A stretch of DNA of 64,000 nt, from NCBI RefSeq assembly GCF_021283305.1, contig NZ_JAJSOK010000025.1, positions 1 through 64,000 of the forward strand, read 5' to 3'. Shown in pieces: positions 24,875 through 33,711 of this stretch (its first letter is position 1; each line of letters starts with the position of its first letter). Made by a program: the position numbers and the translations under genes. The notes under the pieces were generated by a model. It was given only the letters and a program-made list of their open reading frames with translations, made no database searches and was not told the DNA's origin. The DNA comes from Pseudonocardia kujensis (lineage in GTDB: Bacteria > Actinomycetota > Actinomycetes > Mycobacteriales > Pseudonocardiaceae).

Positions 24875-25674
24875 CCGACGGGGCCACCGTCGAAGACGGC
24901 TTCCTCGTCGACGGCGTCACCAAGGTCTTCACGCTGACCGGCGGCACCGAGGTCACCGCACTCGCCGAGGTCAACCTCTCCTCGCGGGCCGGGGAGTTCA
25001 CCACGCTGCTGGGCCCGTCCGGATGTGGCAAGTCCACCGTGTTGCGCATGCTCGCGGGGCTCGAACAGCCCACCGCCGGTGAAGTCTGGCTGCACGGCGA
25101 CCCGTCCGCCGTCGTTCAGGCCCGACACGAGATCGGCGTGGCGTTCCAGGGCCCTGCGCTGCTGCCGTGGCGGTCGGTGGAGCGCAACGTCCGGCTCGGG
25201 CTCGAGATCGCCGGCACTCTGAAGACCAGCGTCGCGAGGGCCGCGGTCGACGACGTCCTGCGCCTGGTCGGCTTGGCGGAGTTCGCCCGGGCCCGCCCCG
25301 CGCACCTCTCAGGAGGTATGCGTCAACGCGTCGCCATCGCCCGCGCCCTGGTTACAGACCCGCGGATCCTGTTGCTCGACGAGCCCTTCGGGGCCCTCGA
25401 CGAGCTGACCCGCCAGCACATGAACATCGAACTGCAGCGGATCTGGTCCGAGCGTCGCACCACCACGTTGCTGGTGACCCACTCCATTCCCGAGGCAGTC
25501 CTCCTCTCCGACCACGTCTACGTCATGTCCGCACGGCCGGGGCGGGTCGTCGAACGCGTGGACATCCCGTTCGGCCGGCCCCGGGCCCCGGCGCTCCTGC
25601 ACAGCCCGGAGTTCCACGCGATGGTCGACCAGCTCACCGAGATCCTCGCCTCCGGCGCCGTTCCTGTCGGCTGA
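24871..25674 (+). CDS. NitT/TauT-type ABC importer ATPase
   Basis: A 267-residue single-domain ATPase: Walker [12 protein letters not shown]-loop [19 protein letters not shown], signature [15 protein letters not shown], Walker [17 protein letters not shown] and switch [18 protein letters not shown]. These are typical of importers of nitrate, taurine, sulfonates, hydroxymethylpyrimidine precursors and related compounds. It would energise the fused permease at 26821. An atypical feature is Gln replacing Glu-like residues in the Q-loop region (FQGPALLPW), which is common in this subfamily. Confidence 0.9.
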   Translation: MTDGATVEDGFLVDGVTKVFTLTGGTEVTALAEVNLSSRAGEFTTLLGPSGCGKSTVLRMLAGLEQPTAGEVWLHGDPSAVVQARHEIGVAFQGPALLPWRSVERNVRLGLEIAGTLKTSVARAAVDDVLRLVGLAEFARARPAHLSGGMRQRVAIARALVTDPRILLLDEPFGALDELTRQHMNIELQRIWSERRTTTLLVTHSIPEAVLLSDHVYVMSARPGRVVERVDIPFGRPRAPALLHSPEFHAMVDQLTEILASGAVPVG

Positions 25675-25762
25675 GCCCGTCCTCCCGAGCGGCCCAGCGG
25701 CCCCGTCACAGGCTTCCGACCATGTCGCTGCCGAAACGGCACCTACCAGAGAAGGCGAGAAC

Positions 25763-26794
25763 ATGGACCGACGGCAATTCCTTTTCCGCGCCGCGAGTGT
25801 TGCGGGGCTCGCGGTGGCAGCCCCCGTCCTCGCGAGCTGCGGTGCGGACGGCGCCTCCACGGGCACGGGGACCGCAATCGGCTCGATGGCCTACCAGCTC
25901 GGGTGGATCAAGAACTTCCAGTACGGCGGCGAGTACATCGCCGACGACAGCGGCTTCTACGCCGCCGAGAAGCTGACCGTCGACCTCGTGGCTGGGGGGC
26001 CGACCGCCGCGACGGACGCGGCAGTGCAGTCCGGCAAGGTGCTGCTGGCGCAGAGCGGACCAGACCTCACGGCCAATGCCGTCGCCCAGGGGGCGGACCT
26101 GAAGATCATCGGCGCGAATTACCAACGCTCGCCCTACGCAATCATCTCCCTCGGCGCCCCCATCTCCTCGCCTGCCGACCTTGCCGGCAAGCGGATCGGG
26201 GTCCAGTCGGTCAACGAGGTTGCCTGGGCCGCGTTCCTCCAGCTGGCGCGCATCGACCCGTCGTCCTTCACGAAGGTCCCGGTGCAGTTCGACATGACGC
26301 CCCTGACCTCCGGCGAGGTCGACGGCTTCTGGGGGTTCACCAACGACAACGTCGTGACCCTGAAGCTGCGCGGGCTCAACCCCACGGTCATGCCGCTCGC
26401 CGACTACGGCTACAAGATCATGACCGCCACCTACACCGCGCGCACGCAATCGCTGCAGAGGCCGGACGAGCGGGATGCCATCATCCGTTTCCTCCGCGCG
26501 TCGATCAAGGGGTGGCAGGCCGCTGTCGCCGACCCGGCCAGGGTCGCCGAGCTCACGGTCGACAAGTACGGACAGGGCAACGGGCTCGACCGGGCCGTGC
26601 AGGAGGCTTCGTCCGCCGCGACCAACGAGCTGATGGTGACCGCCGAGACGCAGGCCAACGGGCTCATGACGATGAGCGACCAACTCATCACCGACACCCT
26701 CGCCACACTCTCCGCCAGCGGTATCCATGCCGACCGGGCACTGTTCGACCAGTCCGTCCTCGCCGACGTCTTCGCCGGGAAGCCCACGCTCTGA
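25763..26794 (+). CDS. ABC importer substrate-binding protein (NMT1/ThiY-like), Tat-type lipoprotein
   Basis: A 343-residue extracellular binding protein. The N-terminus MDRRQFLFRAASVAGLAV has a twin-arginine-like RRQFL motif and a lipobox ending VLASC. The mature part shows QLGWIKNFQYGGEYIADDSG, LVAGGPTAATDAAVQSGKV, GANYQRSPYAIISL and PLTSGEVDGFWGFTNDNVVT. This is the NMT1/THI5-like fold that binds pyrimidines, sulfonates or aromatic acids. ATG 25763 follows AGAAGG. With the amidohydrolase, an N-heterocyclic ligand is plausible. Confidence 0.87.
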   Translation: MDRRQFLFRAASVAGLAVAAPVLASCGADGASTGTGTAIGSMAYQLGWIKNFQYGGEYIADDSGFYAAEKLTVDLVAGGPTAATDAAVQSGKVLLAQSGPDLTANAVAQGADLKIIGANYQRSPYAIISLGAPISSPADLAGKRIGVQSVNEVAWAAFLQLARIDPSSFTKVPVQFDMTPLTSGEVDGFWGFTNDNVVTLKLRGLNPTVMPLADYGYKIMTATYTARTQSLQRPDERDAIIRFLRASIKGWQAAVADPARVAELTVDKYGQGNGLDRAVQEASSAATNELMVTAETQANGLMTMSDQLITDTLATLSASGIHADRALFDQSVLADVFAGKPTL

Positions 26795-26820
26795 CCGAGC
26801 CCTCCGAGAGAGGACGTGCA

Positions 26821-28521
26821 GTGCGCACATCCGCGACACGACCTGCCGGCCCGCTCATCGGGGTGGTGGTGTTGCTGCTCGGCTGGCAGCTACTCGCCGC
26901 CGGCCGCGCCTCGGTCGGGCAGGTCGTCCCCGGCCCGGCGGCGATCGTCGGGCAGTTCGTCACCGACGGACTCGGCCAGTACCTGGGCTCGGCATACCAC
27001 ACTGGCCGCGCCGCGTTACTCGGCTGGCTGTGGGGCAACATCGCCGCCATTGCGGCGGTGGTCCTCGCCGTGGTGGTTCCGCGGCTGGAAGCGTTGCTCC
27101 TGCGCCTGGGCGTGGTGTCGTACTGCCTGCCCATCGTGGCGATCGGGCCGCTGTTCTCGATCCTGTTCTCGGCGGACACCTCGCGTCAGGTCCTCGCGGC
27201 CCTCGCGGTCTTCTTCATGACCCTGGTGATCGTCACCGCGGGGCTGCGCACCGTCGACCCCGGCTGGCTCGACGTCGTGGCGGTCCACGGCGGCACGGCA
27301 CGGACGAACGTGGTCAAGGTGCGGCTGCCCGCGATCCTGCCGAGCCTCGCACTTGGCCTGCAAGCGTCTGCGCCCGCGGCGGTGCTCGGGGCGATTGTGG
27401 GAGAGTACATCGGGGCCGACGACGGCCTCGGCGTGATGATGATCAATGCGCAGCAGGCGACGAACGCGCCGCGGACCTGGTGTGTCGCACTGGTGGCCAC
27501 GGTACTGGCCGGGGTGGGCTACGCAGTCCTCGGGCTTCTCGGCCGGGTACTGCTGCCGTGGCGCACCGAGATCGCGGCGACCGAGCTCCGCGCGTCCACA
27601 GCCCCACACGGGCGCAACGGCAGCGACCGGCCGTGGGCCCGACAGATGGCGTCCTCCGTGGCGAGCGTCATCGGTTCCGTGGTGGCAATCCTGCTTGTGT
27701 GGGAGGCGTTCCTCGCCGTGTTCGACGTGTCGCCGTTCATCGGCAAGCGACCGCTCGACGTTCTCGCCTACCTCACCGGGCCGAAGGTCGACTGGGCGGC
27801 ACTGGGCGCTGACGCCGCGATCACTGTGCGGGACTCACTGCTGGGCCTGACCGGTGGTGCGCTGGTTGCGTTCACGGTGGCGGCGATGTTCAGCCTGGTC
27901 CCCTGGCTCGGCAGCGTCCTCATGCCGGTCGCCCTGGCCATGCGCGCCGTGCCGCTGGTCGCACTGACCCCAGTGGTGGTGCTGGCCTTCGGGCGCGGGT
28001 TCGCTGGAGTTCTGGTTATCGCCGCCATCGTGAGCTTCTTCCCCACGCTCGTCGGCGTCGTCGACGCCTTCCGGCGCACCCCCGCGGAGATCGTCGACGT
28101 GGTGCGCGCGACGGGCGGATCGCGCTGGCAGGTGCTCCGCCGCGTCCAAGTGGTTACCGCAATCCCGGTGCTGTTCACCTCCATGCGCGCAGCCGCGCCG
28201 CTCGCCGTTGCCGGCGCACTGCTGGCGGAGTGGCTCGCGACGGGACAGGGATTCGGCTCCTCGATGTCGTTGTCCCTGAGCACGTCAAACTATCTCCTGC
28301 TCTGGTCACAGGTCGTTCTTGCGACCACGATGTGCGCCGCCCTGTACTTCGCGGTCGGGCTCCTGGAGCGCGGGTTGCTCACGCTGCTAGCCCACGAGCG
28401 GAGGGACTCTGCAACGACGGCGTCCACAGAGGCGCCCCAAGTGGAGCAGGTCCCGCCCCGTGATCCCGTCGGGGCAGCTGTGGCGCGAAGCGCGGCTAAG
28501 ACCAGCGCCCCGCACTCTTGA
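26821..28521 (+). CDS. Fused double permease of the NitT/TauT-type ABC importer
   Basis: A 566-residue protein (GTG start after GAGAGGAC) made of two complete BPD_transp_1 permease domains. Domain 1 is about residues 10-255, with VAVHGGTARTNVVKVRLPAI as its ATPase-contacting EAA loop. Domain 2 is about 280-520, with IVDVVRATGGSRWQVLRRVQ as the corresponding loop. A polar linker (TELRASTAPHGRNGSDRPWA) joins them. Each half has five to six membrane segments, so one polypeptide could replace the usual homodimer. The last 25 bases overlap the convergent Lrp gene. Confidence 0.88.
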   Translation: MRTSATRPAGPLIGVVVLLLGWQLLAAGRASVGQVVPGPAAIVGQFVTDGLGQYLGSAYHTGRAALLGWLWGNIAAIAAVVLAVVVPRLEALLLRLGVVSYCLPIVAIGPLFSILFSADTSRQVLAALAVFFMTLVIVTAGLRTVDPGWLDVVAVHGGTARTNVVKVRLPAILPSLALGLQASAPAAVLGAIVGEYIGADDGLGVMMINAQQATNAPRTWCVALVATVLAGVGYAVLGLLGRVLLPWRTEIAATELRASTAPHGRNGSDRPWARQMASSVASVIGSVVAILLVWEAFLAVFDVSPFIGKRPLDVLAYLTGPKVDWAALGADAAITVRDSLLGLTGGALVAFTVAAMFSLVPWLGSVLMPVALAMRAVPLVALTPVVVLAFGRGFAGVLVIAAIVSFFPTLVGVVDAFRRTPAEIVDVVRATGGSRWQVLRRVQVVTAIPVLFTSMRAAAPLAVAGALLAEWLATGQGFGSSMSLSLSTSNYLLLWSQVVLATTMCAALYFAVGLLERGLLTLLAHERRDSATTASTEAPQVEQVPPRDPVGAAVARSAAKTSAPHS

Positions 28522-29497
28522 CGATCTCCTGGTGCAGGAACACGCGCACCGAACGGACCCCTGCCAGGCCGCGGACCCGGCTGAGGGTCCGGGCAAGTGC
28601 GGTCGGGTCTGCACAGACGAGCTCGGCGCGGATGTGGTACTTCCCCGAGGCCTCTGTGACCCAGGTCGCCTCTGGCAGGGCGGCGAGCTCTTGCGCGACC
28701 GCCGCCGACGAGGAGGTGACCTCGACGCCGAGCGTGGCGACGGCATGCAACCCGAGGCTCTCGATACTCGGCCGGCACTGAATGCGCAGCAGCCCACCCT
28801 CGACGAGCCGAAGGTAGCGCTGGCGCGCGGCCGGCACGGACAGACCGACCAGCTCGGCGAGCGCAGCGAACGTGGTGCGTCCATCCCGTTGCAACTCGCG
28901 CAGGATGGTCCGATCCACCTCGTCCAACGGTTTACTGGTGCCGCCGGAAAGCCATGGAACGTGCGACTGCGATGGCGCCGTTACGGGCACATCAAAGCCG
29001 AAGCGAAAAGCGGTCGAGTAGGATCGCAATCCGATATCGGCACGCGCCGAATCGACACCTTCTATGGCACGGATCTGATGGTCGACAAGGTCGAGAAGAT
29101 CCGCGTTGTCGGCAACGCTGACCTGCGCGAGAATGGTCTGAAAATCTGCGATGATCGTGGCCCACAGAATCTCCTGATGTGCCGTCACCCGCTTCGCGAC
29201 CTCGTACACGTCCTCACAGACGGTGATGGTTAGGAAGGCAACCACGGGGCGGCCCAGAACCGCGGGATCTACGAGACCGACGATCCGCACGGTCCCGGAA
29301 CCGCGCAGCTTGTCCAGCCTGGCATGGGCGGTTGGCGCGGAGATCGACAAGTTGTCGGCGATTCTGCGGACAGACATCCGGCCATCCTCCAGGAGGAGGC
29401 GAATGATCCCGCGATCGGTCTCATCAAGGCTGGTGTGCGGCCTTCCTCCTGTCATTTCGCCGACGTCCATGATTTCGCGTCGAGTGGAGCGGGTCAC
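28496..29497 (-). CDS. Double-length Lrp/AsnC-family regulator
   Basis: A 333-residue regulator made of two Lrp units in tandem. Unit 1: HTH LDETDRGIIRLLLEDGRMSV, then RRIADNLSISAPTAHARLDK, with its AsnC-type ligand domain up to about 170. Unit 2: HTH LDEVDRTILRELQRDGRTTF, then AALAELVGLSVPAARQRY, with a second ligand domain ending RSVRVFLHQEIV. Tandem Lrp proteins occur in actinobacteria. It faces the importer operon and its end overlaps the permease gene, so it probably senses the imported nitrogenous compound or its product. The start could also be ATG 29470. Confidence 0.83.
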   Translation of the reverse strand: MTRSTRREIMDVGEMTGGRPHTSLDETDRGIIRLLLEDGRMSVRRIADNLSISAPTAHARLDKLRGSGTVRIVGLVDPAVLGRPVVAFLTITVCEDVYEVAKRVTAHQEILWATIIADFQTILAQVSVADNADLLDLVDHQIRAIEGVDSARADIGLRSYSTAFRFGFDVPVTAPSQSHVPWLSGGTSKPLDEVDRTILRELQRDGRTTFAALAELVGLSVPAARQRYLRLVEGGLLRIQCRPSIESLGLHAVATLGVEVTSSSAAVAQELAALPEATWVTEASGKYHIRAELVCADPTALARTLSRVRGLAGVRSVRVFLHQEIVKSAGRWS

Positions 29498-30339
29498 CGG
29501 CCGAATATAGCAGCCGAGCCATTCGTAATGGTCCGCTCGGCGGCGGGTCGAGGCGCTCGGAGCGCCGCCACAGTCGACACGATGACCGCCCGCGACGGCG
29601 ACGCCGATTCTGGCTGCGAGGTCACGGCGCCGCTGGCGACGATCGGTCCGGAACCCAGCTCGACCGGCGACACGCCCCGCCCCCCTCGACCGGGCATGCT
29701 CCCGTCACGCTGCGTCCCATCAGTCGCCCGGGGGCTGCGCTGCTGACCACGGCGACGCCGGTGACGTCATGGTCGTGGTGGTCGTCCGGGCCTACGGAGT
29801 CGTGGTCGGCTGCGCGGCCGGCCGAATGGTGGGCATGGCCGGAAGCCGCGGTGTCAGAATCGTCGACACGAGGGCCAGCGTCCCGTCGATGGGTATGCAG
29901 CACGTGTGGAAGCCACCGTCGCGGTGGGCGCCCGGTGGTCCCCCGTGTGGACGCCGGGTGACGCGCTCGCCGACACGGTCAGCGTCAGCGCGGTCGCCAC
30001 GACCGCGCCCAGCACCAGTGCCGCACCCGCCGCTGACCGCCCGTCGGGACTTTCAGCTCGCACCAGCGATTCCGCATGATCGTCGATCTACGAGGAAGCC
30101 GGGGTGGTGGCGACTGTGGCTGGCAGCCGAAAGCAGCCGCCTCGCTACCAGCTACACTGCAGCCGCTTCGTCGACCTCGCGCGAGAGAACTGCTCAGGCC
30201 GAGTCTGATGGCGGCGCCGACGACGAACGTCACCGCTGCGTTGAGCTGGCCGACCCGGAGCTGGCCGGCCCGCGGCGTGGATCAATTCGCATGTCCAGCG
30301 GGAGAGGCGCAGTCGCCGCTACTTGTTGCGTTCGGCCTC
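29498..30339. other. Gene-poor stretch with a possible short secreted peptide
   Basis: No recognisable gene in 840 bases. One minus-strand frame (30063 down to 29854, 69 codons) begins MRAESPDGRSAAGAALVLGA, then VVATALTLTVSASASPG, which looks like a signal peptide with a cleavage-like ASA-S site. Its tail is short and unconserved in appearance, so it may be the stump of a secreted protein. The DNA is rich in short CG-repeats. Confidence 0.35.
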
Positions 30340-30496
30340 GGTGAACATCTTCGCGTACGCAGACAGCAGCTGGCATCGCGAAGGGCGCCACGTAGTCAAT
30401 GGCTGCCCGCAGGGCGTCTTCCAGCGGGGCGATGTCGCGGGCGACCTGGGCCAGGAGCACGCCGCCCTGAAAGGCGCCGCTCACGTCGGTCCTCAC
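30340..30496 (-). pseudogene. TetR-family regulator, C-terminal fragment
   Basis: The minus frame gives AFQGGVLLAQVARDIAPLED followed by ALRAAIDYVAPFA. This matches the last ligand-binding helix of TetR-type regulators (a Q-GG-x-L-L-A-x-V-x-R-D motif followed by a L-x-x-A-L-x-x-A-x-D-Y-V helix). No DNA-binding domain is attached. It precedes a complete TetR gene on the same strand and is a relic. Confidence 0.5.
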
Positions 30497-30554
30497 AGAT
30501 GACTCAGGCTAACCCGTTCCTGCACTCGCGTATTCGACCTCGTGTTGCACCGTG

Positions 30555-31124
30555 TCAAAGGGGGCGGCGCAGCCCGTCCAGTACGAGGGTGATGACACCG
30601 TCGGCCTCGGCCCGCCAATCGGGGCGGTCATGGGCGGCACCGATGCCGTGCAGCGCCATCATCACGGTGCCGGCACCCACGTCGTTGCGGACGGTGCCGT
30701 CCCGCACGGCGGCGGCCACCAGGTCGGTGACAGCCTGCTCCAGCGCCCGGCCGCCCTCGGCAAGGACACCCGAGCGACCGGCCATGAGCGTGGCCAGCGT
30801 CCGGGCCAGTCCCTTGTGGGCGTCCATGTGGTCGACCATGCCGCGTAGGAAGCTCGCTAGGGCCTCGGCTGCGGGCAGCGTGGCCTGTAGCTGGCGGGCG
30901 CGGTCGCACAGCGCGGCGACTTCGCCGTGGTAGACCGCCTCGGCCAGTGCTTCCCGGGTGGGGAAGTGGCGGTACAGCGTGCCGGTGCCCACCCCGGCCA
31001 GGCGGGCGAAGTCGTCGAAGCGCAGGTCGAAGAAGTCGCCGGCGTCGAAGACCTCACGTGCCTTGGCGAGCAGGGCCTCGCGCTTGCGCCGGGCGTCGGC
31101 CCGCAGCGGCTTGTCGGCGGTCAT
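30555..31124 (-). CDS. TetR-family repressor
   Basis: A 189-residue regulator with an N-terminal TetR_N helix-turn-helix (KREALLAKAREVFDAGDFFD, then DDFARLAGVGTGTLYRHFPT) and an all-helical C-terminal domain of the TetR_C type (LASFLRGMVDHMDAHKGLAR, ALHGIGAAHDRPDWRAEADG). The start ATG 31124 has GCGAGG about seven bases upstream. It is divergent from the reductase-P450 operon, and the 89-base spacer has two strong palindromes that overlap promoter elements, so it very likely represses both sides. Confidence 0.9.
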   Translation of the reverse strand: MTADKPLRADARRKREALLAKAREVFDAGDFFDLRFDDFARLAGVGTGTLYRHFPTREALAEAVYHGEVAALCDRARQLQATLPAAEALASFLRGMVDHMDAHKGLARTLATLMAGRSGVLAEGGRALEQAVTDLVAAAVRDGTVRNDVGAGTVMMALHGIGAAHDRPDWRAEADGVITLVLDGLRRPL

Positions 31125-31137
31125 GCGCTACCTCGCG

Positions 31138-31187
31138 TTGACAATGGAGACGATCTCCATATTTTGACAAGTGGAGATGACCTCCAC
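31138..31187. promoter_or_regulatory. Tandem TetR operators over a divergent promoter
   Basis: Two related palindromes, atggaga-cga-tctccat (31144-31160) and gtggag-atgac-ctccac (31171-31187), each follow a perfect TTGACA (31138-31143 and 31164-31169). The first TTGACA with TATTTT (31160-31165, 16-base spacer) makes a good sigma-70-type promoter with operator 1 in its spacer. Operator 2 covers its start-site region. The arrangement is a direct steric block for the adjacent TetR protein. Confidence 0.72.
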
Positions 31188-31213
31188 ATCGATCGTACCC
31201 CACGAGGTGCAGC

Positions 31214-32179
31214 GTGAAGATCCTGATGTTCGGCCGAGGCGTGATCGCCACCATCTACGGCTGGGCCCTGCAATGGGCGGGACACGACATCGAGTTCTAC
31301 GTCCGGCCAGGCCGCGCCGCGACCTACGGGGACACCGTGGACCTCGACCTGATCGATACGCGGCGCCGGGTGTGGGGGCAGCGCGTCGTCGAGAAGTGGC
31401 CGGTGCGCTACCGCGAGGCACTGGAGCCGGACCACGACTTCGACCTGATCATGCTTAGCGTGCCGCACCACCGCCTCGCGGAGGCGGCGGCCTTCCTGGC
31501 CCCACGCGTCGGCCAGGCCACCGTGCTGGTCTTCGGCAACATCTGGACCGAGCCGCTGGCGGCGATCGGCGCGCTCCCCGTTGACCAGATCGCCTGGGGC
31601 TTTCCCCAGGCCGGTGGTGGTTTCGGCCCGGACGGCGTGCTCCGTGGGGCGCTGATGCCATCGGTCGTCTTCGGCACCCTCGACCAGCCCCCGACCGACC
31701 GGGAGCGGGCCGTGCGCCAGGCGTTTCGCGAGGCCGGGCTCCGACTCAAGGAGCAGCCCGATTTCCGAGGCTGGCTGTGGGTCCATTTTGTGTCGGATGC
31801 CGGCCTGTTCTCGCAGGGCCTGCGGCTGGGTTCCCTGTCCGACCTGGCCGGGGCGACGCGCGACCTGCGCGAGGGATTGCTGGCAGCCCGCGAGCTGCTG
31901 CCGCTGCTCGAGGCGCGCGGGCTCGACCTGCGACGTCACCGCGGCGGTGTGCTGCTGTTCCGGGCGCCCACCTGGCTGACAGCCCCCGCGCTCGCCTGGC
32001 TGACTGCTCATGTCGCGCCCGTGCGCGTGAACTTTGCGGCGCACTCCGACCCCGGCGCCGAGGAGCCGCGGGAGGTCTGCCGGGACGCCCTGGCCGAAGC
32101 ACGACGGCTGGGCATCTCGGTACCGCGATTGGAAGCGGCGGAACCCAGCTTCGCCCGTGAGGGGACGGGCCGAGCCTGA
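31214..32179 (+). CDS. Ketopantoate-reductase-like (ApbA/PanE) oxidoreductase
   Basis: A 321-residue protein with the ApbA Rossmann opening MKILMFGRGVIATIYGWALQ (G-x-G-x-x-x-x-x-G) and IEFYVRPGRA, an arginine suited to NADP. LIMLSVPHHRLAEAAAFLAP and VLVFGNIWTEPL follow the family. The C-terminal helical domain is divergent: the usual Lys and Asn of ketopantoate reductase are not obvious, since WLWVHFVSDAGLF replaces the K-x-x-x-N segment. The substrate is thus probably not ketopantoate. The GTG start is preceded by GAGGTG. It is the first gene of the TetR-controlled operon with a P450, so it may reduce or process the P450 substrate. Confidence 0.75.
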   Translation: MKILMFGRGVIATIYGWALQWAGHDIEFYVRPGRAATYGDTVDLDLIDTRRRVWGQRVVEKWPVRYREALEPDHDFDLIMLSVPHHRLAEAAAFLAPRVGQATVLVFGNIWTEPLAAIGALPVDQIAWGFPQAGGGFGPDGVLRGALMPSVVFGTLDQPPTDRERAVRQAFREAGLRLKEQPDFRGWLWVHFVSDAGLFSQGLRLGSLSDLAGATRDLREGLLAARELLPLLEARGLDLRRHRGGVLLFRAPTWLTAPALAWLTAHVAPVRVNFAAHSDPGAEEPREVCRDALAEARRLGISVPRLEAAEPSFAREGTGRA

Positions 32180-32338
32180 ACCCGCCGACGTCGTCGGTCC
32201 CGGTGCTCCATCGCAGGCTCCCCGGTACGCCGCATACCACCGCCAACCCGGTCGCACCGGTCGACCAACTGCCGTTCTCGCACGGCCCGTCGCTGTCCAG
32301 CCCCTCTCGCCTGTCCGTCACGTCGCGAAAGGAAAGTC

Positions 32339-33544
32339 ATGACCACCGCCGAGAAGCACGAGCTCCCCATGGCCCGTACCTGCCCGTTCACGCCGCCGCC
32401 GGCCTACGAACAGATCCGCGAGGAAGAGCCGGTCTCGCGGGTTCGTCTGCCCGAAGGCGGGTGGGCCTGGGTGGTTAGCCACCACGACGACGTGCGAACC
32501 GTGTTGAACGACCGGCGGTTCAGCGCCGACCGGCAGCATCCGGACTTCCCTCAGCTGGTCGAGGGCGAGGCGGCGGCCCGGCGGCCGGACGAGGAACGTC
32601 CCTTGATCGCGATGGACGCGCCCGAGCACGGGCCGGCGCGCAGGGCCGTGCTCGGCGAGTTCACGCTACGCCGGCTGGAGGCGCTGCGGCCGCGGATCCA
32701 GGAGATCGTCGACGGGCAGATCGACGCGCTGCTGGCCGGACCGCGGCCCGGTGACCTGGTGGACTCGCTGTCGCTGCCGATCCCGTCACTGGTGATCTGC
32801 GAGCTGCTGGGCGTGCCCTACGCCGACCACGCGTTCTTCCAGGAACACACGGTGACGTTGATCAAGCAGTCGACGCCGCCCGAGCAGCGGCGGGCGGCCG
32901 TGGTGGCCATCCAGGCCTACATGGCCGACCTCATCATGGAGAAGGAGAAGAACCCGCCGGACGACCTGCTCGGGCGCCAGATCGTCAAGCTGCGCGAGGA
33001 CGGCACCTACCGGAGGGCGGCACTGGTCGCCATGGGCTTCCTGCTGCTCGTGGCCGGCCATGAGACGACGGCGAACATGATCTCGCTGTCGACGATGGCG
33101 TTCCTTCGCAACCCGGAGCAGCTCGCGATGCTCAAGGCCGACCCGGGCAGAACACTCGACGCCGTCGAGGAGATGCTGCGGTACTTCACGATCATCGACG
33201 TGGCGACGGCCCGGTTGTGCGTCGAGGACATCGAGGTCGGCGGGCAGCTGATCCGCGCGGGCGAAGGGGTGCTGGCGCTCGACTACTCGGCCAACCGGGA
33301 CCCGCGGGCGTTCGAGAACCCCGACGAGCTCGACATCGAACGCGGCGCACGCCACCATGTCGCGTTCGGTTTCGGGCCGCACCAGTGCCTGGGCCAGAAC
33401 CTGGCTCGGATGGAGCTACAGATCGTGTTCGACACCCTGTTCCACCGCGTCCCCACGCTGGAGCTGGCGATGGATGTCGACGAACTGCCGTTCAAGTACG
33501 ACGCGAACATCTACGGCCTCTACCGGCTCCCGGTGACCTGGTAG
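32339..33544 (+). CDS. Cytochrome P450 (CYP105-like)
   Basis: A 401-residue bacterial class I P450. The I-helix oxygen-activation motif is VAGHETTANMI, the K-helix ExxR is AVEEMLRYFTI, and the haem loop is FGFGPHQCLGQNLARMELQI with the cysteine ligand. The N-terminal FTPPPAYEQIREEEPVSRVR and the helix-B/C region are typical of the CYP105 group in actinobacteria, which hydroxylate hydrophobic compounds. It needs electrons from a ferredoxin. The ferredoxin gene that follows is truncated, so a partner from elsewhere must serve it. ATG 32339 lies after GCGAAAGGAAAG. Confidence 0.92.
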   Translation: MTTAEKHELPMARTCPFTPPPAYEQIREEEPVSRVRLPEGGWAWVVSHHDDVRTVLNDRRFSADRQHPDFPQLVEGEAAARRPDEERPLIAMDAPEHGPARRAVLGEFTLRRLEALRPRIQEIVDGQIDALLAGPRPGDLVDSLSLPIPSLVICELLGVPYADHAFFQEHTVTLIKQSTPPEQRRAAVVAIQAYMADLIMEKEKNPPDDLLGRQIVKLREDGTYRRAALVAMGFLLLVAGHETTANMISLSTMAFLRNPEQLAMLKADPGRTLDAVEEMLRYFTIIDVATARLCVEDIEVGGQLIRAGEGVLALDYSANRDPRAFENPDELDIERGARHHVAFGFGPHQCLGQNLARMELQIVFDTLFHRVPTLELAMDVDELPFKYDANIYGLYRLPVTW

Positions 33545-33579
33545 AGGAACCGCCGTTCCCACCCCGGAAGGAGAGGGCC

Positions 33580-33711
33580 ATGAGGATCATCGCCGACACG
33601 GGCAAGTGCGTCGGCGCCGGACAGTGCCTGCTCCCCGAGCCCGCGCTGTTCGACCAGAGCGAGGACGAGGGCACGATCATCCTGATCAACCAGACACCGG
33701 AGGGCGACGCA
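33580..33711 (+). pseudogene. 3Fe-4S ferredoxin (P450 partner), truncated
   Basis: Starts at ATG 33580 after GGAAGGAGAG. It reads MRIIADTGKCVGAGQCLLPE, then PALFDQSEDEGTIILI and NQTPEGDA. This is the N-terminal two thirds of the small ferredoxin that typically follows a CYP105 gene. The first two cluster cysteines (C9 and C15) are present, but the third (in the C-P-x-x-A-I region) is lost because the sequence changes abruptly to dnaB-like DNA at about 33712. No functional cluster can form. The frame continues through unrelated sequence to 33933. Confidence 0.85.

Noticed and set aside
29494..29903. His/Asp-rich minus-strand frames (HHDHD-type) upstream of the Lrp gene
   Set aside because: The histidine run comes from a GTGGTC-type repeat, and the frames lack starts and conserved features.
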